From an uncultured Oscillospiraceae bacterium (GTDB lineage: Bacteria > Bacillota > Clostridia > Oscillospirales > Oscillospiraceae), in assembly GCA_947628265.1 (NCBI GenBank), contig CANQZF010000138.1, positions 1 to 5,092 of the forward strand: a stretch of 5,092 nucleotides of DNA. The letters run 5' to 3'. The position numbers and the translations under genes were made by a program. The notes beneath the pieces are model-generated. The model was not told the DNA's origin. It searched no databases and saw only the letters and a program-made list of their open reading frames with translations. This document shows, one piece after another, positions 1 to 5,092 of this stretch. Positions within the stretch are counted from its first letter, which is position 1; each line of letters opens with the position of its first letter.

Positions 1-835
1 GGTTCTTGTGGTCGGCGATGTGCTCGGCAAAGACCACGAAGGCCACAGGCGCGTAAGCCACAGCCAGGGTGGCGATGTAGGTGCCGGTGATCCCGGACAG
101 GCCCTTGGCGGCCTTCAGGAAGGTGAAGTCGGGGACCCAGGTCATGGACTCAAATTTGGAAAAGTCGATGATGATGAAGGCGGCGTTGTCGGCGGCCTTT
201 CCGATGAGGGTGAAGCACAGCGCCACGGCGTACCCGGCCAGGATGCCGATGATGAAGGGAATCATCTTCACCATCTTCTTGCCGTAGACGGAGCAAGCCA
301 TGGTGACGCCCAGGGTCACAAGGCCGCAGATAATGCACACATAGGTGGAAGCGCCGTTCTGCACGGCCCCGGAGGTGCCCAGAAGGTCGCCCACGGCGTT
401 CCCAGCTAAGCTCAGCCCGATGATGGCCACGGTGGGCCCGATGATGACAGGGGGCATCAGCTTGTCGATCCAGCGCACACCCACGGCCTTGATGACGAGG
501 GCGATGACCACATACACCAGGCCCGCGATGAGAGCGCCGATGACAAGTCCGGCGTAGCCGATCTCAACGGAGACGGCGCCGGCGAAGGCGGCGCTCATGG
601 AGCCGATGAAGGCGAAGGAGCTGCCCAGGAACACGGGGCTCTTGAACTTGGTGAACGCCAGATACACGAGGGTCCCCACGCCGGCGCCGAAGAGGGCGGC
701 GGTCTGGCTCATGCCGTTGCCGATGATGCCGGGCACCGCGATGGTGGCGGCCATAATGGCCAGCAGCTGCTGGAGGGCGAAGACCAGGGTCTTTGCAAAG
801 CCGGGCTTGTCCTTGATGTTGTAGGTAAGATTCAT
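1..835 (-). CDS. uraA: Uracil permease, NCS2 (uracil/xanthine) family, C-terminus cut by window edge
   Basis: Nucleobase:cation symporter-2 family inner-membrane permease, most like uracil permeases (UraA/PyrP), which import uracil with protons for salvage. The minus strand reads open from ATG at 835 to the window edge, giving 278 residues starting MNLTYNIKDKPGFAKT. The family usually has 400-450 residues, so about a third is missing. Visible family marks: the LVFALQQLLAIMAATIAVP helix (residues 17-35, UraA has 'LQH' here); GSSFAFIGS at 71-79, matching the half-helix that carries the substrate-contacting Phe in UraA; and FAEHIADHKN at 269-278, where E271 aligns with the uracil-binding Glu of TM8 and is followed by the conserved His. 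Many hydrophobic helices lie between. The start is supported by GGGGGAAAGGA a few bases upstream and by the typical 'MNLTYxxxDKP' N-terminus. It is transcribed divergently from lysA behind an attenuator-type leader. A xanthine permease is less likely given the 'AEHI' motif and the short N-terminus. Confidence 0.92.
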   Translation of the reverse strand, partial: MNLTYNIKDKPGFAKTLVFALQQLLAIMAATIAVPGIIGNGMSQTAALFGAGVGTLVYLAFTKFKSPVFLGSSFAFIGSMSAAFAGAVSVEIGYAGLVIGALIAGLVYVVIALVIKAVGVRWIDKLMPPVIIGPTVAIIGLSLAGNAVGDLLGTSGAVQNGASTYVCIICGLVTLGVTMACSVYGKKMVKMIPFIIGILAGYAVALCFTLIGKAADNAAFIIIDFSKFESMTWVPDFTFLKAAKGLSGITGTYIATLAVAYAPVAFVVFAEHIADHKN

Positions 836-866
836 GCTTATCCTTTCCCCCTGAAAATTTATTTCT

Positions 867-892
867 CCAAAGGGCCGTATGGCCCTCAAAGG
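867..892 (-). promoter_or_regulatory. Hairpin between the leader terminator and the permease ribosome site
   Basis: AGGGCC, loop AUAC, GGCCCU forms a perfect six-pair stem (core 871-886 on the minus strand). Two further CC/GG pairs across a small internal loop extend it to 867-892. It lies after the U-tract of the attenuator and about 15 bases before the AGGGGGAAAGGA ribosome site. It lacks a T-run of its own and so is not a terminator. It may act on mRNA stability or translation. The function is unknown. Confidence 0.5.
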
Positions 893-896
893 ACAT

Positions 897-929
897 AAAA
901 AAACACCTGACCGGCGTCCCGGACAGGTG
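897..929 (-). terminator. Intrinsic terminator in the permease leader (attenuator)
   Basis: On the minus strand CACCTG-T-CCGG, loop GACG, CCGG-T-CAGGTG forms a ten-pair stem with one T-T mismatch. It is followed directly by seven Us (903-897). This is a textbook Rho-independent terminator. It lies between the promoter at 993-1022 and the start codon at 835, so transcription would stop before the gene unless the stem is disrupted. Its 5' arm (929-918) is also the 3' arm of the competing antiterminator. Confidence 0.85.
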
Positions 930-959
930 AAACAGTATCCACATTGACACCTTGCCGGG
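918..959 (-). promoter_or_regulatory. Antiterminator helix in the permease leader
   Basis: On the minus strand CCCGGCAAGGTG (959-948) can pair with CACCTGTCCGGG (929-918): CCCGG with CCGGG and AGGTG with CACCT, ten pairs with a 2x2 internal mismatch and an 18-nt loop. It uses up the whole 5' arm of the terminator, so the two structures exclude each other. The pairing was found by eye and fits the usual logic of leader attenuation for pyrimidine genes in Firmicutes. Confidence 0.65.
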
Positions 960-985
960 CTCATGATGATCGCCTTAAAAGTATC
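946..985 (-). promoter_or_regulatory. Possible anti-antiterminator (regulator-binding) stem of the permease leader
   Basis: On the minus strand GAUACUUU (985-978) can pair with AAGGUGUC (953-946) over eight positions including two G-U pairs. They enclose a smaller hairpin, GGC..UCA/UGA..GCC (974-958). Forming it sequesters the 5' arm of the antiterminator and so would favour termination. The arrangement (lower stem, internal loop, small upper hairpin, then antiterminator and terminator) is that of PyrR-controlled pyr leaders. However, the strongly conserved PyrR loop sequence (UCCNGNGAGG) is not present, so the ligand or protein is unknown. Confidence 0.45.
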
Positions 986-992
986 CTTGAAA

Positions 993-1022
993 AATATACT
1001 ACAATCTATGGATGCGTGTCAA
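993..1022 (-). promoter_or_regulatory. Sigma-A type promoter of the uracil permease
   Basis: On the minus strand a perfect -35 TTGACA (1022-1017) is separated by 18 bases from a -10 TATATT (998-993). Both boxes sit in an AT-rich stretch and point toward the permease gene. The expected transcription start near 986 leaves a leader of about 150 nucleotides that holds the attenuator structures. Seen in sequence; promoter activity is inferred. Confidence 0.75.
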
Positions 1023-1116
1023 GAAGAAAAACGCATGATATTGATTTTTGTCGAAAAAGATGAAAAACCGCCGCGCGGGCGTCTCAATTCGGTATAATTT
1101 ATTTTTCCTCAAAAGG

Positions 1117-1145
1117 TTGCATTAGCGCGGTAAATGGTTTAAAAT
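1117..1145 (+). promoter_or_regulatory. Candidate promoter for lysA
   Basis: TTGCAT (1117-1122), a 17-base spacer and TAAAAT (1140-1145) lie 35 bases before the lysA start and give a weak sigma-A-like promoter. A better -10, TATAAT at 1093-1098, also occurs upstream, but the GC-rich stretch at its -35 position has no match. Either could be used. The remainder of 999-1179 holds only the divergent permease promoter. No T-box or lysine riboswitch is recognisable in this short leader. Confidence 0.4.
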
Positions 1146-1179
1146 AAATTCCGTATTCACACTTCGGAGGGGTAATTCG

Positions 1180-2418
1180 ATGAAGACTACTTTCGCAAAC
1201 AGGGAAAAATTTGAGGAGATTGCCGCCCAATACGGCACTCCCGTACACGTTTATGACGAGCGCGGCATCCGGGAAAACGCCCGCAGACTCTATAAGGCCT
1301 TCTCCTGGAACTCCGGTTATAAGGAGTATTTCGCCGTCAAGGCCACGCCCACGCCGAAGATTTTGAAGATTTTGAAGGAAGAGGGCTGCGGCGTGGACTG
1401 CTCCAGCCTCACTGAGCTCATTTTAAGCGAAAAATGTGGCTTTTCCGGGCAGGACATCATGTTCTCCTCCAACGAGACCCCCGTGGCCGATATGAAAAAG
1501 GCCCGCAAGCTCGGGGCCATCATCAACCTGGACGACTACACCCACGTCAAATTCCTCAATGACATCTGCGGCATCCCCAAGACCATCTGCTGCCGCTTCA
1601 ACCCCGGCGGCGTCTTCTCCGTGGCCAACCAGATCATGGATAACCCCCGGGACGCCAAGTACGGCATGACCCGGGGCCAGATGAAGAGCGCCTACCGGGA
1701 TCTGCTCGGATTAGGCGCGGAGAGCTTCGGCATCCACGCGTTCCTTGTGTCCAACGCCACTTTCAACGAGTATTACCCCATGATGGCCCGGCAGCTCTTC
1801 ACCCTGGCGGTGGAGCTCAAGAACGCCACGGGCGCGAAGATCGACTTCGTGAACCTCTCCGGCGGCATCGGCATCCCGTACTACCCCGACCAGACCGCCC
1901 CCAACATCGAACTCATCGCCAGCGGCGTCCGGGAGGCGTACAATGACATTCTTGTCCCCGCCGGCATGGGGGACGTGAAGATTTTCACGGAGCTGGGCCG
2001 CTACATGCTGGGCCCCTACGGGTGCCTTCTCACCCGGGTGGTGCATGAAAAGCACATTTATAAGGAGTACATCGGTGTGGACGCCTGCGCCTGCAACCTG
2101 ATGCGCCCGGCCATGTACGGGGCGTATCACCACATAACCGTCCTGGGCAAGGAGGATGCCCCCCACGACCACCTCTACGACGTGGTGGGGAGCCTTTGCG
2201 AAAATAACGACAAGTTCGCCATCGACCGGGAGCTCCCGGAGATCGACGTGGGGGACCTTCTCGTGATCCACGACACCGGCGCCCACGGCCACGCCATGGG
2301 GTATAACTACAACGGCAAGCTCCGCTCCGCTGAGGTCCTTTTGAAGGAGGACGGCTCCACCGAGCTCATCCGTCGCGCCGAGACCGTGGAGGACTACTTC
2401 GCGACCATGATATTTTAA
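1180..2418 (+). CDS. lysA: Diaminopimelate decarboxylase (PLP fold-type III)
   Basis: Decarboxylates meso-diaminopimelate to L-lysine, the last step of lysine synthesis, in the cytosol. The 412 residues are normal for the family. The PLP lysine is K54 in YFAVKATP, followed by GVDCSSLTEL (71-80). H186 in GIHAFLVSN lies where canonical LysA has GLHCHIGSQ. The glycine-rich phosphate-binding motif is LSGGIGIPY (226-234). E271 in ELGRYMLGPYG replaces the usual EPGR. SLCENNDKFA (338-347) holds the active-site Cys and Glu supplied across the dimer. GYNYNGKLRSAEVLL (374-388) gives the C-terminal substrate/PLP region. These departures are typical of a clade common in gut Clostridia that is annotated as LysA. 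Related decarboxylases of ornithine or arginine share the fold, so substrate is inferred from family. The start is set by GGAGGGG nine bases upstream. It is divergent from the permease and followed by a signalling pair on the same strand. Confidence 0.85.
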   Translation: MKTTFANREKFEEIAAQYGTPVHVYDERGIRENARRLYKAFSWNSGYKEYFAVKATPTPKILKILKEEGCGVDCSSLTELILSEKCGFSGQDIMFSSNETPVADMKKARKLGAIINLDDYTHVKFLNDICGIPKTICCRFNPGGVFSVANQIMDNPRDAKYGMTRGQMKSAYRDLLGLGAESFGIHAFLVSNATFNEYYPMMARQLFTLAVELKNATGAKIDFVNLSGGIGIPYYPDQTAPNIELIASGVREAYNDILVPAGMGDVKIFTELGRYMLGPYGCLLTRVVHEKHIYKEYIGVDACACNLMRPAMYGAYHHITVLGKEDAPHDHLYDVVGSLCENNDKFAIDRELPEIDVGDLLVIHDTGAHGHAMGYNYNGKLRSAEVLLKEDGSTELIRRAETVEDYFATMIF

Positions 2419-2422
2419 AACC

Positions 2423-2450
2423 TTCGGCGGACGCGAAAGCGCCCGCCGAA
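2423..2450 (+). other. Intercistronic hairpin with GAAA tetraloop after lysA
   Basis: TTCGGCGG-A-CGC, loop GAAA, GCG-C-CCGCCGAA gives an 11-pair stem with one A-C mismatch, starting five bases after the lysA stop. No T-run follows (the next bases are ATGATAAAAGG), so it is not a normal intrinsic terminator. It could protect the lysA mRNA 3' end, mark a processing site, or give partial termination before the regulator gene. The regulator's ribosome site begins just after it. Confidence 0.6.
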
Positions 2451-2471
2451 ATGATAAAAGGGGGTGGGGAA

Positions 2472-3188
2472 GTGGATTATAAAATCGCCTTATGCGACGA
2501 TCAGGAGACGGATCGGGCGTACATCGCCGCCCTCACCCGGGAGTGGGCTTCAATGGAGGGCCACACCGTGGAGCTTTTTGACTTCCCCTCCGCCGAGAGC
2601 TTCCTCTTCCGCTACGAGGAGGACAAGCGCTTCGACCTTTTGCTTCTGGACATCGAGATGGGCGGGATGGACGGCGTCACCATGGCCAAAGCCCTGCGCC
2701 GGGAGGACGATACCCTCCAGATCGTCTTCGTCACCGGCTATTCCGACTACATTTCGGAGGGCTACGACGTGGGGGCGCTCCATTTTCTCTTAAAGCCCGT
2801 GAAAAGGGAAAAGTTCTTTGAGGTCCTGGACCGCGCCGCCGACAGGCTCCGCAAGGCCGAGCGGGTCTTGACCCTGGAGTGCGCCGGGGAGACGGTTCGC
2901 GTCCCCCTGAGCCGGTTGCGCTATGCCGACGTGCGCCTAAACTACGTCACCGTCCACGCCGACGAGGACTTCACCGTGAAGATGACCCTCTCGGAGCTTA
3001 CAAAGCTCCTGGACGAGCGGTTTTTCCGGGTGGGCAGGTCCGCCATCGTCAACCTCACCCTCATCTCCCGGGTCACAAAAACGGACATCCTCCTCCGGGA
3101 CGGGACAGCTGTCCCGCTTCCGCGCGGGGGCTACGAGGCCGTGAACAGGGCCATTATCGATATGGAGGGGACCCATGGGACTATTTGA
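2472..3188 (+). CDS. Response regulator with REC and LytTR DNA-binding domains
   Basis: Cytosolic transcription factor of the AgrA/LytR/VirR class. Residues 1-120 are a receiver domain: the acidic pair D9-D10 in IALCDDQ, phospho-acceptor D60 in FDLLLLDIEMGGMDG, T88 in VFVTGYSDY and K108 in FLLKPV. Residues 132-235 form a LytTR domain with VRLNYVTVH and FFRVGRSAIVNLTLI. The latter is the family's 'F.R.HRS..VN' motif with His replaced by Gly. The start is set at GTG 2472, giving 238 residues beginning MDYKIALCDD and preceded by AAAGGGGGT at good spacing. An ATG at 2451 is in frame, but its first codons would encode the ribosome site and it has none of its own. The gene overlaps the next one by 14 bases, so the pair is translationally coupled. 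The likely partner is the kinase downstream and the likely target the ABC gene. Confidence 0.88.
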   Translation: MDYKIALCDDQETDRAYIAALTREWASMEGHTVELFDFPSAESFLFRYEEDKRFDLLLLDIEMGGMDGVTMAKALRREDDTLQIVFVTGYSDYISEGYDVGALHFLLKPVKREKFFEVLDRAADRLRKAERVLTLECAGETVRVPLSRLRYADVRLNYVTVHADEDFTVKMTLSELTKLLDERFFRVGRSAIVNLTLISRVTKTDILLRDGTAVPLPRGGYEAVNRAIIDMEGTHGTI

Positions 3189-3852
3189 AAAGCGCCTCGA
3201 CAAAAAAGTCGCCGCCTACCAGCGGGAGCTCATCGAGACCCACTACGCCGAGGTGGAGAACATGTACCGGCAGATCCGGGGCTGGCGGCACGACTACCGA
3301 AACCACATCCAGGTCATGAAGGTCTACGCCGAGAACGGGGACCTGGAGGCGTTGAAGCGGTACTTAGACGAGCTGGACACCGACCTTTCCACCGTGGACA
3401 CGGTCCTGAAGACCGGCAACCCCATGACGGACGCCATTTTAAACAGCAAGATCTCCCTGGCCAAGTCGAGGGGCATCGCCGTCCACGCCGACGCCCACAT
3501 CCCGGTGAGGCTGGGGATCTCGGAGCTGGACCTATGCTGTATCATCGGGAACCTGATGGACAACGCCATCGAGGCCAGCGCCAACCTGCCGGAGGAACGG
3601 CGGCTCATCCGGGTCTACATGGACATGAAGGGGACGCAGCTCTACATCTCCTTTACCAATTTCACCTCCGGCGGAAAGCTCAAAAAATCCGGCGGGCGCT
3701 TCGCCACCACCAAGGGCGCGGACCACGGCCTGGGCCTTGTGCGGGTGGACGCCATTGTGGAGCGCTTAGGCGGGTACCTCTCCCGCAACAGCGAGGAGGG
3801 GGCGTTCACCACGGAAATCCTCCTGCCCACCCACAATTCGTCCCCAAAATAA
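3175..3852 (+). CDS. Short cytosolic GHKL-type sensor histidine kinase lacking a membrane domain
   Basis: Two-component kinase expected to phosphorylate the LytTR regulator encoded just upstream. It has 225 residues. Residues 1-35 are charged and helical (RLDKKVAAYQRELIETHY). The H-box is GWRHDYRNHIQVMKVY, with H39 as phosphorylation site in an AgrC/SpoOB-like setting. The ATPase part has the N-box IIGNLMDNAIEAS (N126, N130, E133) and a G-box near TTKGADHGLGL (G185, G187). No stretch can span a membrane. AgrC-type kinases normally carry five to seven N-terminal helices, so this is the catalytic core only. Frame, start (GGAGGGG six bases before ATG) and coupling to the regulator look intact, so it is not an obvious fragment. 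The signal must come from a cytosolic ligand or a membrane partner. The last codons (THNSSPK) are encoded by the first copy of a direct repeat that may be the regulator's operator. Confidence 0.88.
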   Translation: MGLFEKRLDKKVAAYQRELIETHYAEVENMYRQIRGWRHDYRNHIQVMKVYAENGDLEALKRYLDELDTDLSTVDTVLKTGNPMTDAILNSKISLAKSRGIAVHADAHIPVRLGISELDLCCIIGNLMDNAIEASANLPEERRLIRVYMDMKGTQLYISFTNFTSGGKLKKSGGRFATTKGADHGLGLVRVDAIVERLGGYLSRNSEEGAFTTEILLPTHNSSPK

Positions 3853-3866
3853 AGCAATTCGTCCCC
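3834..3866 (+). promoter_or_regulatory. Direct-repeat pair, candidate LytTR regulator operator
   Basis: CAATTCGTCCCC occurs identically at 3834-3845 and 3855-3866, a 21-base period or two helical turns. The first copy ends the kinase gene and the second lies in the gap before the ABC gene. LytTR regulators such as AgrA and ComE bind two direct repeats about this far apart, on one face of the helix, upstream of target promoters. The repeat is seen directly. Its use by the regulator at 2472-3188 is inferred from family and position. Confidence 0.65.
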
Positions 3867-3895
3867 CGATCCACTCATCGGGGGATTGTTGTGTT
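3862..3895 (+). terminator. Hairpin after the kinase gene, probable weak terminator
   Basis: TCCCCCGAT, loop CCACTC, ATCGGGGGA forms a perfect nine-pair stem (3862-3885). It is followed by the T-rich but interrupted ATTGTTGTGTT. It would end, at least partly, the transcript of the regulator-kinase pair before the ABC gene starts. Its left arm shares bases with the second direct repeat, so terminator and operator overlap. Confidence 0.55.
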
Positions 3896-3900
3896 ATATT
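3892..3900 (+). promoter_or_regulatory. Extended -10 element of the ABC transporter promoter
   Basis: TGTTATATT is an extended -10 (TGn plus TATATT, five of six matches to TATAAT). The -35 position (about 3872-3877, CACTCA) has no match to TTGACA, as expected for an activator-dependent promoter. The second direct repeat ends 28 bases before the TATATT. A start near 3907 would leave a leader of roughly 20 bases carrying the ribosome site. Confidence 0.5.
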
Positions 3901-3925
3901 GGACCCGGAAAGGGGGAAGGACCCT

Positions 3926-5092
3926 ATGGAAAAGACTTTGGAAAAACATAAACGGAAATACTCGGCTCCCAAGTGCATCGCCTTCATGCTGAAGACGGCC
4001 TGGGAGACCCGGAGGCAGGTGCCCTTCGTGGTGCTTTTGCTGGCGGTCCTGGAGCTCTGCCAGAACCTGGTGAACCTCTATCTGGCCCCGGAGATCCTGA
4101 AAAGGGTGGAGGAGGCCGCGCCCGTGGCGGAGCTTCTCTTGACCGTCGCGGTCTTCACTCTGGCCGTCATGCTCCTCTCCGCCATTCGCCGGTACATGGA
4201 CGGCGCCGCCCTCTACCCACGGATAGACGTGCGCAGTGAGATCGTCCTGCGCATCAGCGACAAGGGCGGCGGGACCTCCTACCAGAACACCCTGGACCTA
4301 GGTTTCAACAAGGCCTGGGAGCTGTCCTCCACCGCCACCGACTCCAACCGGGAGGCCACGGAGTACATCTGGACCACGCTAACGGAGCTTTTGACAAACA
4401 TCCTGGGCTTTGTCATCTACCTCATACTCCTGCGGGACCTGGATTGGCGGCTGATGCTGGTGGTGACGGTGACGACGGCGGCGGGCTTTATCTCCACGCT
4501 GCGTGCCCAGACGCTGAACGACAGGCGCGTGGGGGAGCAGGGCGGCTATGAAAAGCGCCTCAGATACCTTCACGGTCTGCCCATGGAGCTCAGCACCGCA
4601 AAGGACATCCGAATTTTCGGCCTGGCGGACTGGATCACCGCCGTCCACGACAGCGTCCTGCGGCTGTACAGCGACTTCTTCACCAAGAGGATGGCGGTGA
4701 CGTTGGTGGGGGACCTCATAAACGCGGTCCTGAGCGTGGCGCGAAACGGCATAGCGTATTTCTTCCTCATCCGCATGGCCCTGGCCGGGGAAATAAGCGC
4801 CTCCCAATTCGTTCTGTATTTCGCCGCCGTGTCGGGCTTTACCGCCTGGGTGACGGGCCTCATGTCCGGCTTTGCCAAGCTGCGGGAGGAGTGCCTTGAC
4901 ATAAGCCACGTGATGGAGTACTTAAACTGGCCGGAGCCCTTCCGCTTTGAGGGCGGGGAGGCGATCCCGGACCTCTCCGGCGGGTGCGAGCTTGCGCTTT
5001 GCAACGTCTCCTACCGCTACCCCGGCGCGGAGGCGGACACCATACGCGATCTGAGCCTCACCGTCCGCCCCGGCGAGAAGCTGGCAATCGTG
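3926..5092 (+). CDS. ABC exporter half-transporter (permease fused to ATPase), C-terminus cut by window edge
   Basis: ATP-driven exporter of the type IV (ABC_membrane plus ABC_tran) fold, working as a dimer in the cytoplasmic membrane. The first 389 residues are present, out of about 580-600 usual. Residues 1-31 are charged. Membrane helices are likely at about 33-54, 69-87, 152-170, 174-192, 260-283 and 293-313. Between helices 4 and 5 lies KDIRIFGLADW (226-236), the 'KEIRLFG' motif typical of clostridial exporters of this class. The nucleotide-binding domain begins near 353 with LCNVSYRYPGAEADTIRDLSLTVRPGEKLAIV split over residues 358-389. Y365 is the A-loop tyrosine that stacks on ATP. The window ends right before the expected Walker A, so Walker B and signature cannot be checked. 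Start: ATG after AAAGGGGGAAGGA. The substrate is unknown; peptides, lipids or drugs are typical. It sits behind candidate operator repeats and is probably the target of the neighbouring two-component pair. A second half-transporter may follow outside the window. Confidence 0.88.
   Translation, partial: MEKTLEKHKRKYSAPKCIAFMLKTAWETRRQVPFVVLLLAVLELCQNLVNLYLAPEILKRVEEAAPVAELLLTVAVFTLAVMLLSAIRRYMDGAALYPRIDVRSEIVLRISDKGGGTSYQNTLDLGFNKAWELSSTATDSNREATEYIWTTLTELLTNILGFVIYLILLRDLDWRLMLVVTVTTAAGFISTLRAQTLNDRRVGEQGGYEKRLRYLHGLPMELSTAKDIRIFGLADWITAVHDSVLRLYSDFFTKRMAVTLVGDLINAVLSVARNGIAYFFLIRMALAGEISASQFVLYFAAVSGFTAWVTGLMSGFAKLREECLDISHVMEYLNWPEPFRFEGGEAIPDLSGGCELALCNVSYRYPGAEADTIRDLSLTVRPGEKLAIV

Noticed and set aside
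564..950. Minus-strand open frame of 128 codons crossing the permease leader and start
   Set aside because: It is out of frame with the permease, begins inside the attenuator, has no ribosome site, and its translation is low-complexity Arg/His-rich sequence typical of a shadow frame.
836..992. Purine-type riboswitch in the permease leader
   Set aside because: The conserved core segments of the purine aptamer (such as UAUA flanks and the paired loops) are not visible. The permease motifs also point to uracil rather than purine.
1069..1081. GC-rich inverted repeat followed on the minus strand by GTTTTT, considered as a terminator between the divergent promoters
   Set aside because: The stem has only four pairs around a five-base loop, too weak to call. 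No transcript that it would need to end is evident.
1085..1091. CAATTCG near the lysA promoter as an extra copy of the candidate operator
   Set aside because: Only seven bases match and no second copy lies 21 bases away on either side.
1711..2292. Long minus-strand open frame opposite lysA
   Set aside because: It lies antisense to well-conserved lysA codons, its product resembles no known protein, and it is explained by GC-biased third positions.
2451..2471. Upstream ATG start for the response regulator
   Set aside because: Its codons would consist of the ribosome site itself, it abuts the hairpin at 2423-2450 and it has no Shine-Dalgarno. GTG 2472 gives the normal N-terminus of a receiver domain.
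4805..4812. CAATTCGT inside the ABC gene as another operator half-site
   Set aside because: It is a single eight-base match within coding sequence, without a partner at the right spacing.

Overview
The window looks like a piece of chromosome from a moderately GC-rich Firmicute, most likely a gut Clostridia member near Oscillospiraceae/Ruminococcaceae. The basis is strong GGAGG-type ribosome sites, GCC/GGC/CTC-rich codon use, and Clostridia-like proteins: a UraA-type permease, the 'ELGR' clade of diaminopimelate decarboxylase, and a LytTR regulator with a GHKL kinase beside an ABC exporter. The lineage is inferred from the feel of the sequence, not from a search. No RNA genes, insertion sequences, CRISPR arrays or phage genes were seen.

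Layout. Positions 1-835 (minus strand) hold the first 278 codons of a uracil permease of the NCS2 family, cut by the left edge. Its leader (about 836-990) contains a well-formed intrinsic terminator. A competing antiterminator and a third helix that competes with the antiterminator can also be drawn, so the permease is probably controlled by transcription attenuation. A strong minus-strand promoter lies at 993-1022. The divergent gene at 1180-2418 (plus strand) is a complete diaminopimelate decarboxylase-like PLP enzyme (lysA). A perfect-armed hairpin without a U-tract separates it from a two-gene signalling unit: a LytTR-type response regulator (start chosen as GTG 2472) and a short GHKL histidine kinase with no membrane segment. 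These two overlap by 14 bases. From 3926 to the right edge runs an ABC exporter half-transporter (six predicted membrane helices plus the beginning of the nucleotide-binding domain), cut just before Walker A.

How it may work together. The kinase and regulator form a two-component system. A 12-bp direct repeat with a 21-bp period (3834-3845 and 3855-3866) straddles the kinase stop codon. It sits upstream of an extended -10 element (3892-3900) that precedes the ABC gene. Paired direct repeats about two helical turns apart are the expected operator form for LytTR regulators. The best-supported model is therefore that the regulator switches on the adjacent exporter from this site. The kinase has no sensor or membrane domain, so it must receive its signal in the cytosol or from a membrane partner, possibly the exporter. 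The lysA gene lies upstream in the same direction with no evident promoter between it and the regulator. It may be partly co-transcribed with the regulator, but its function is metabolic.
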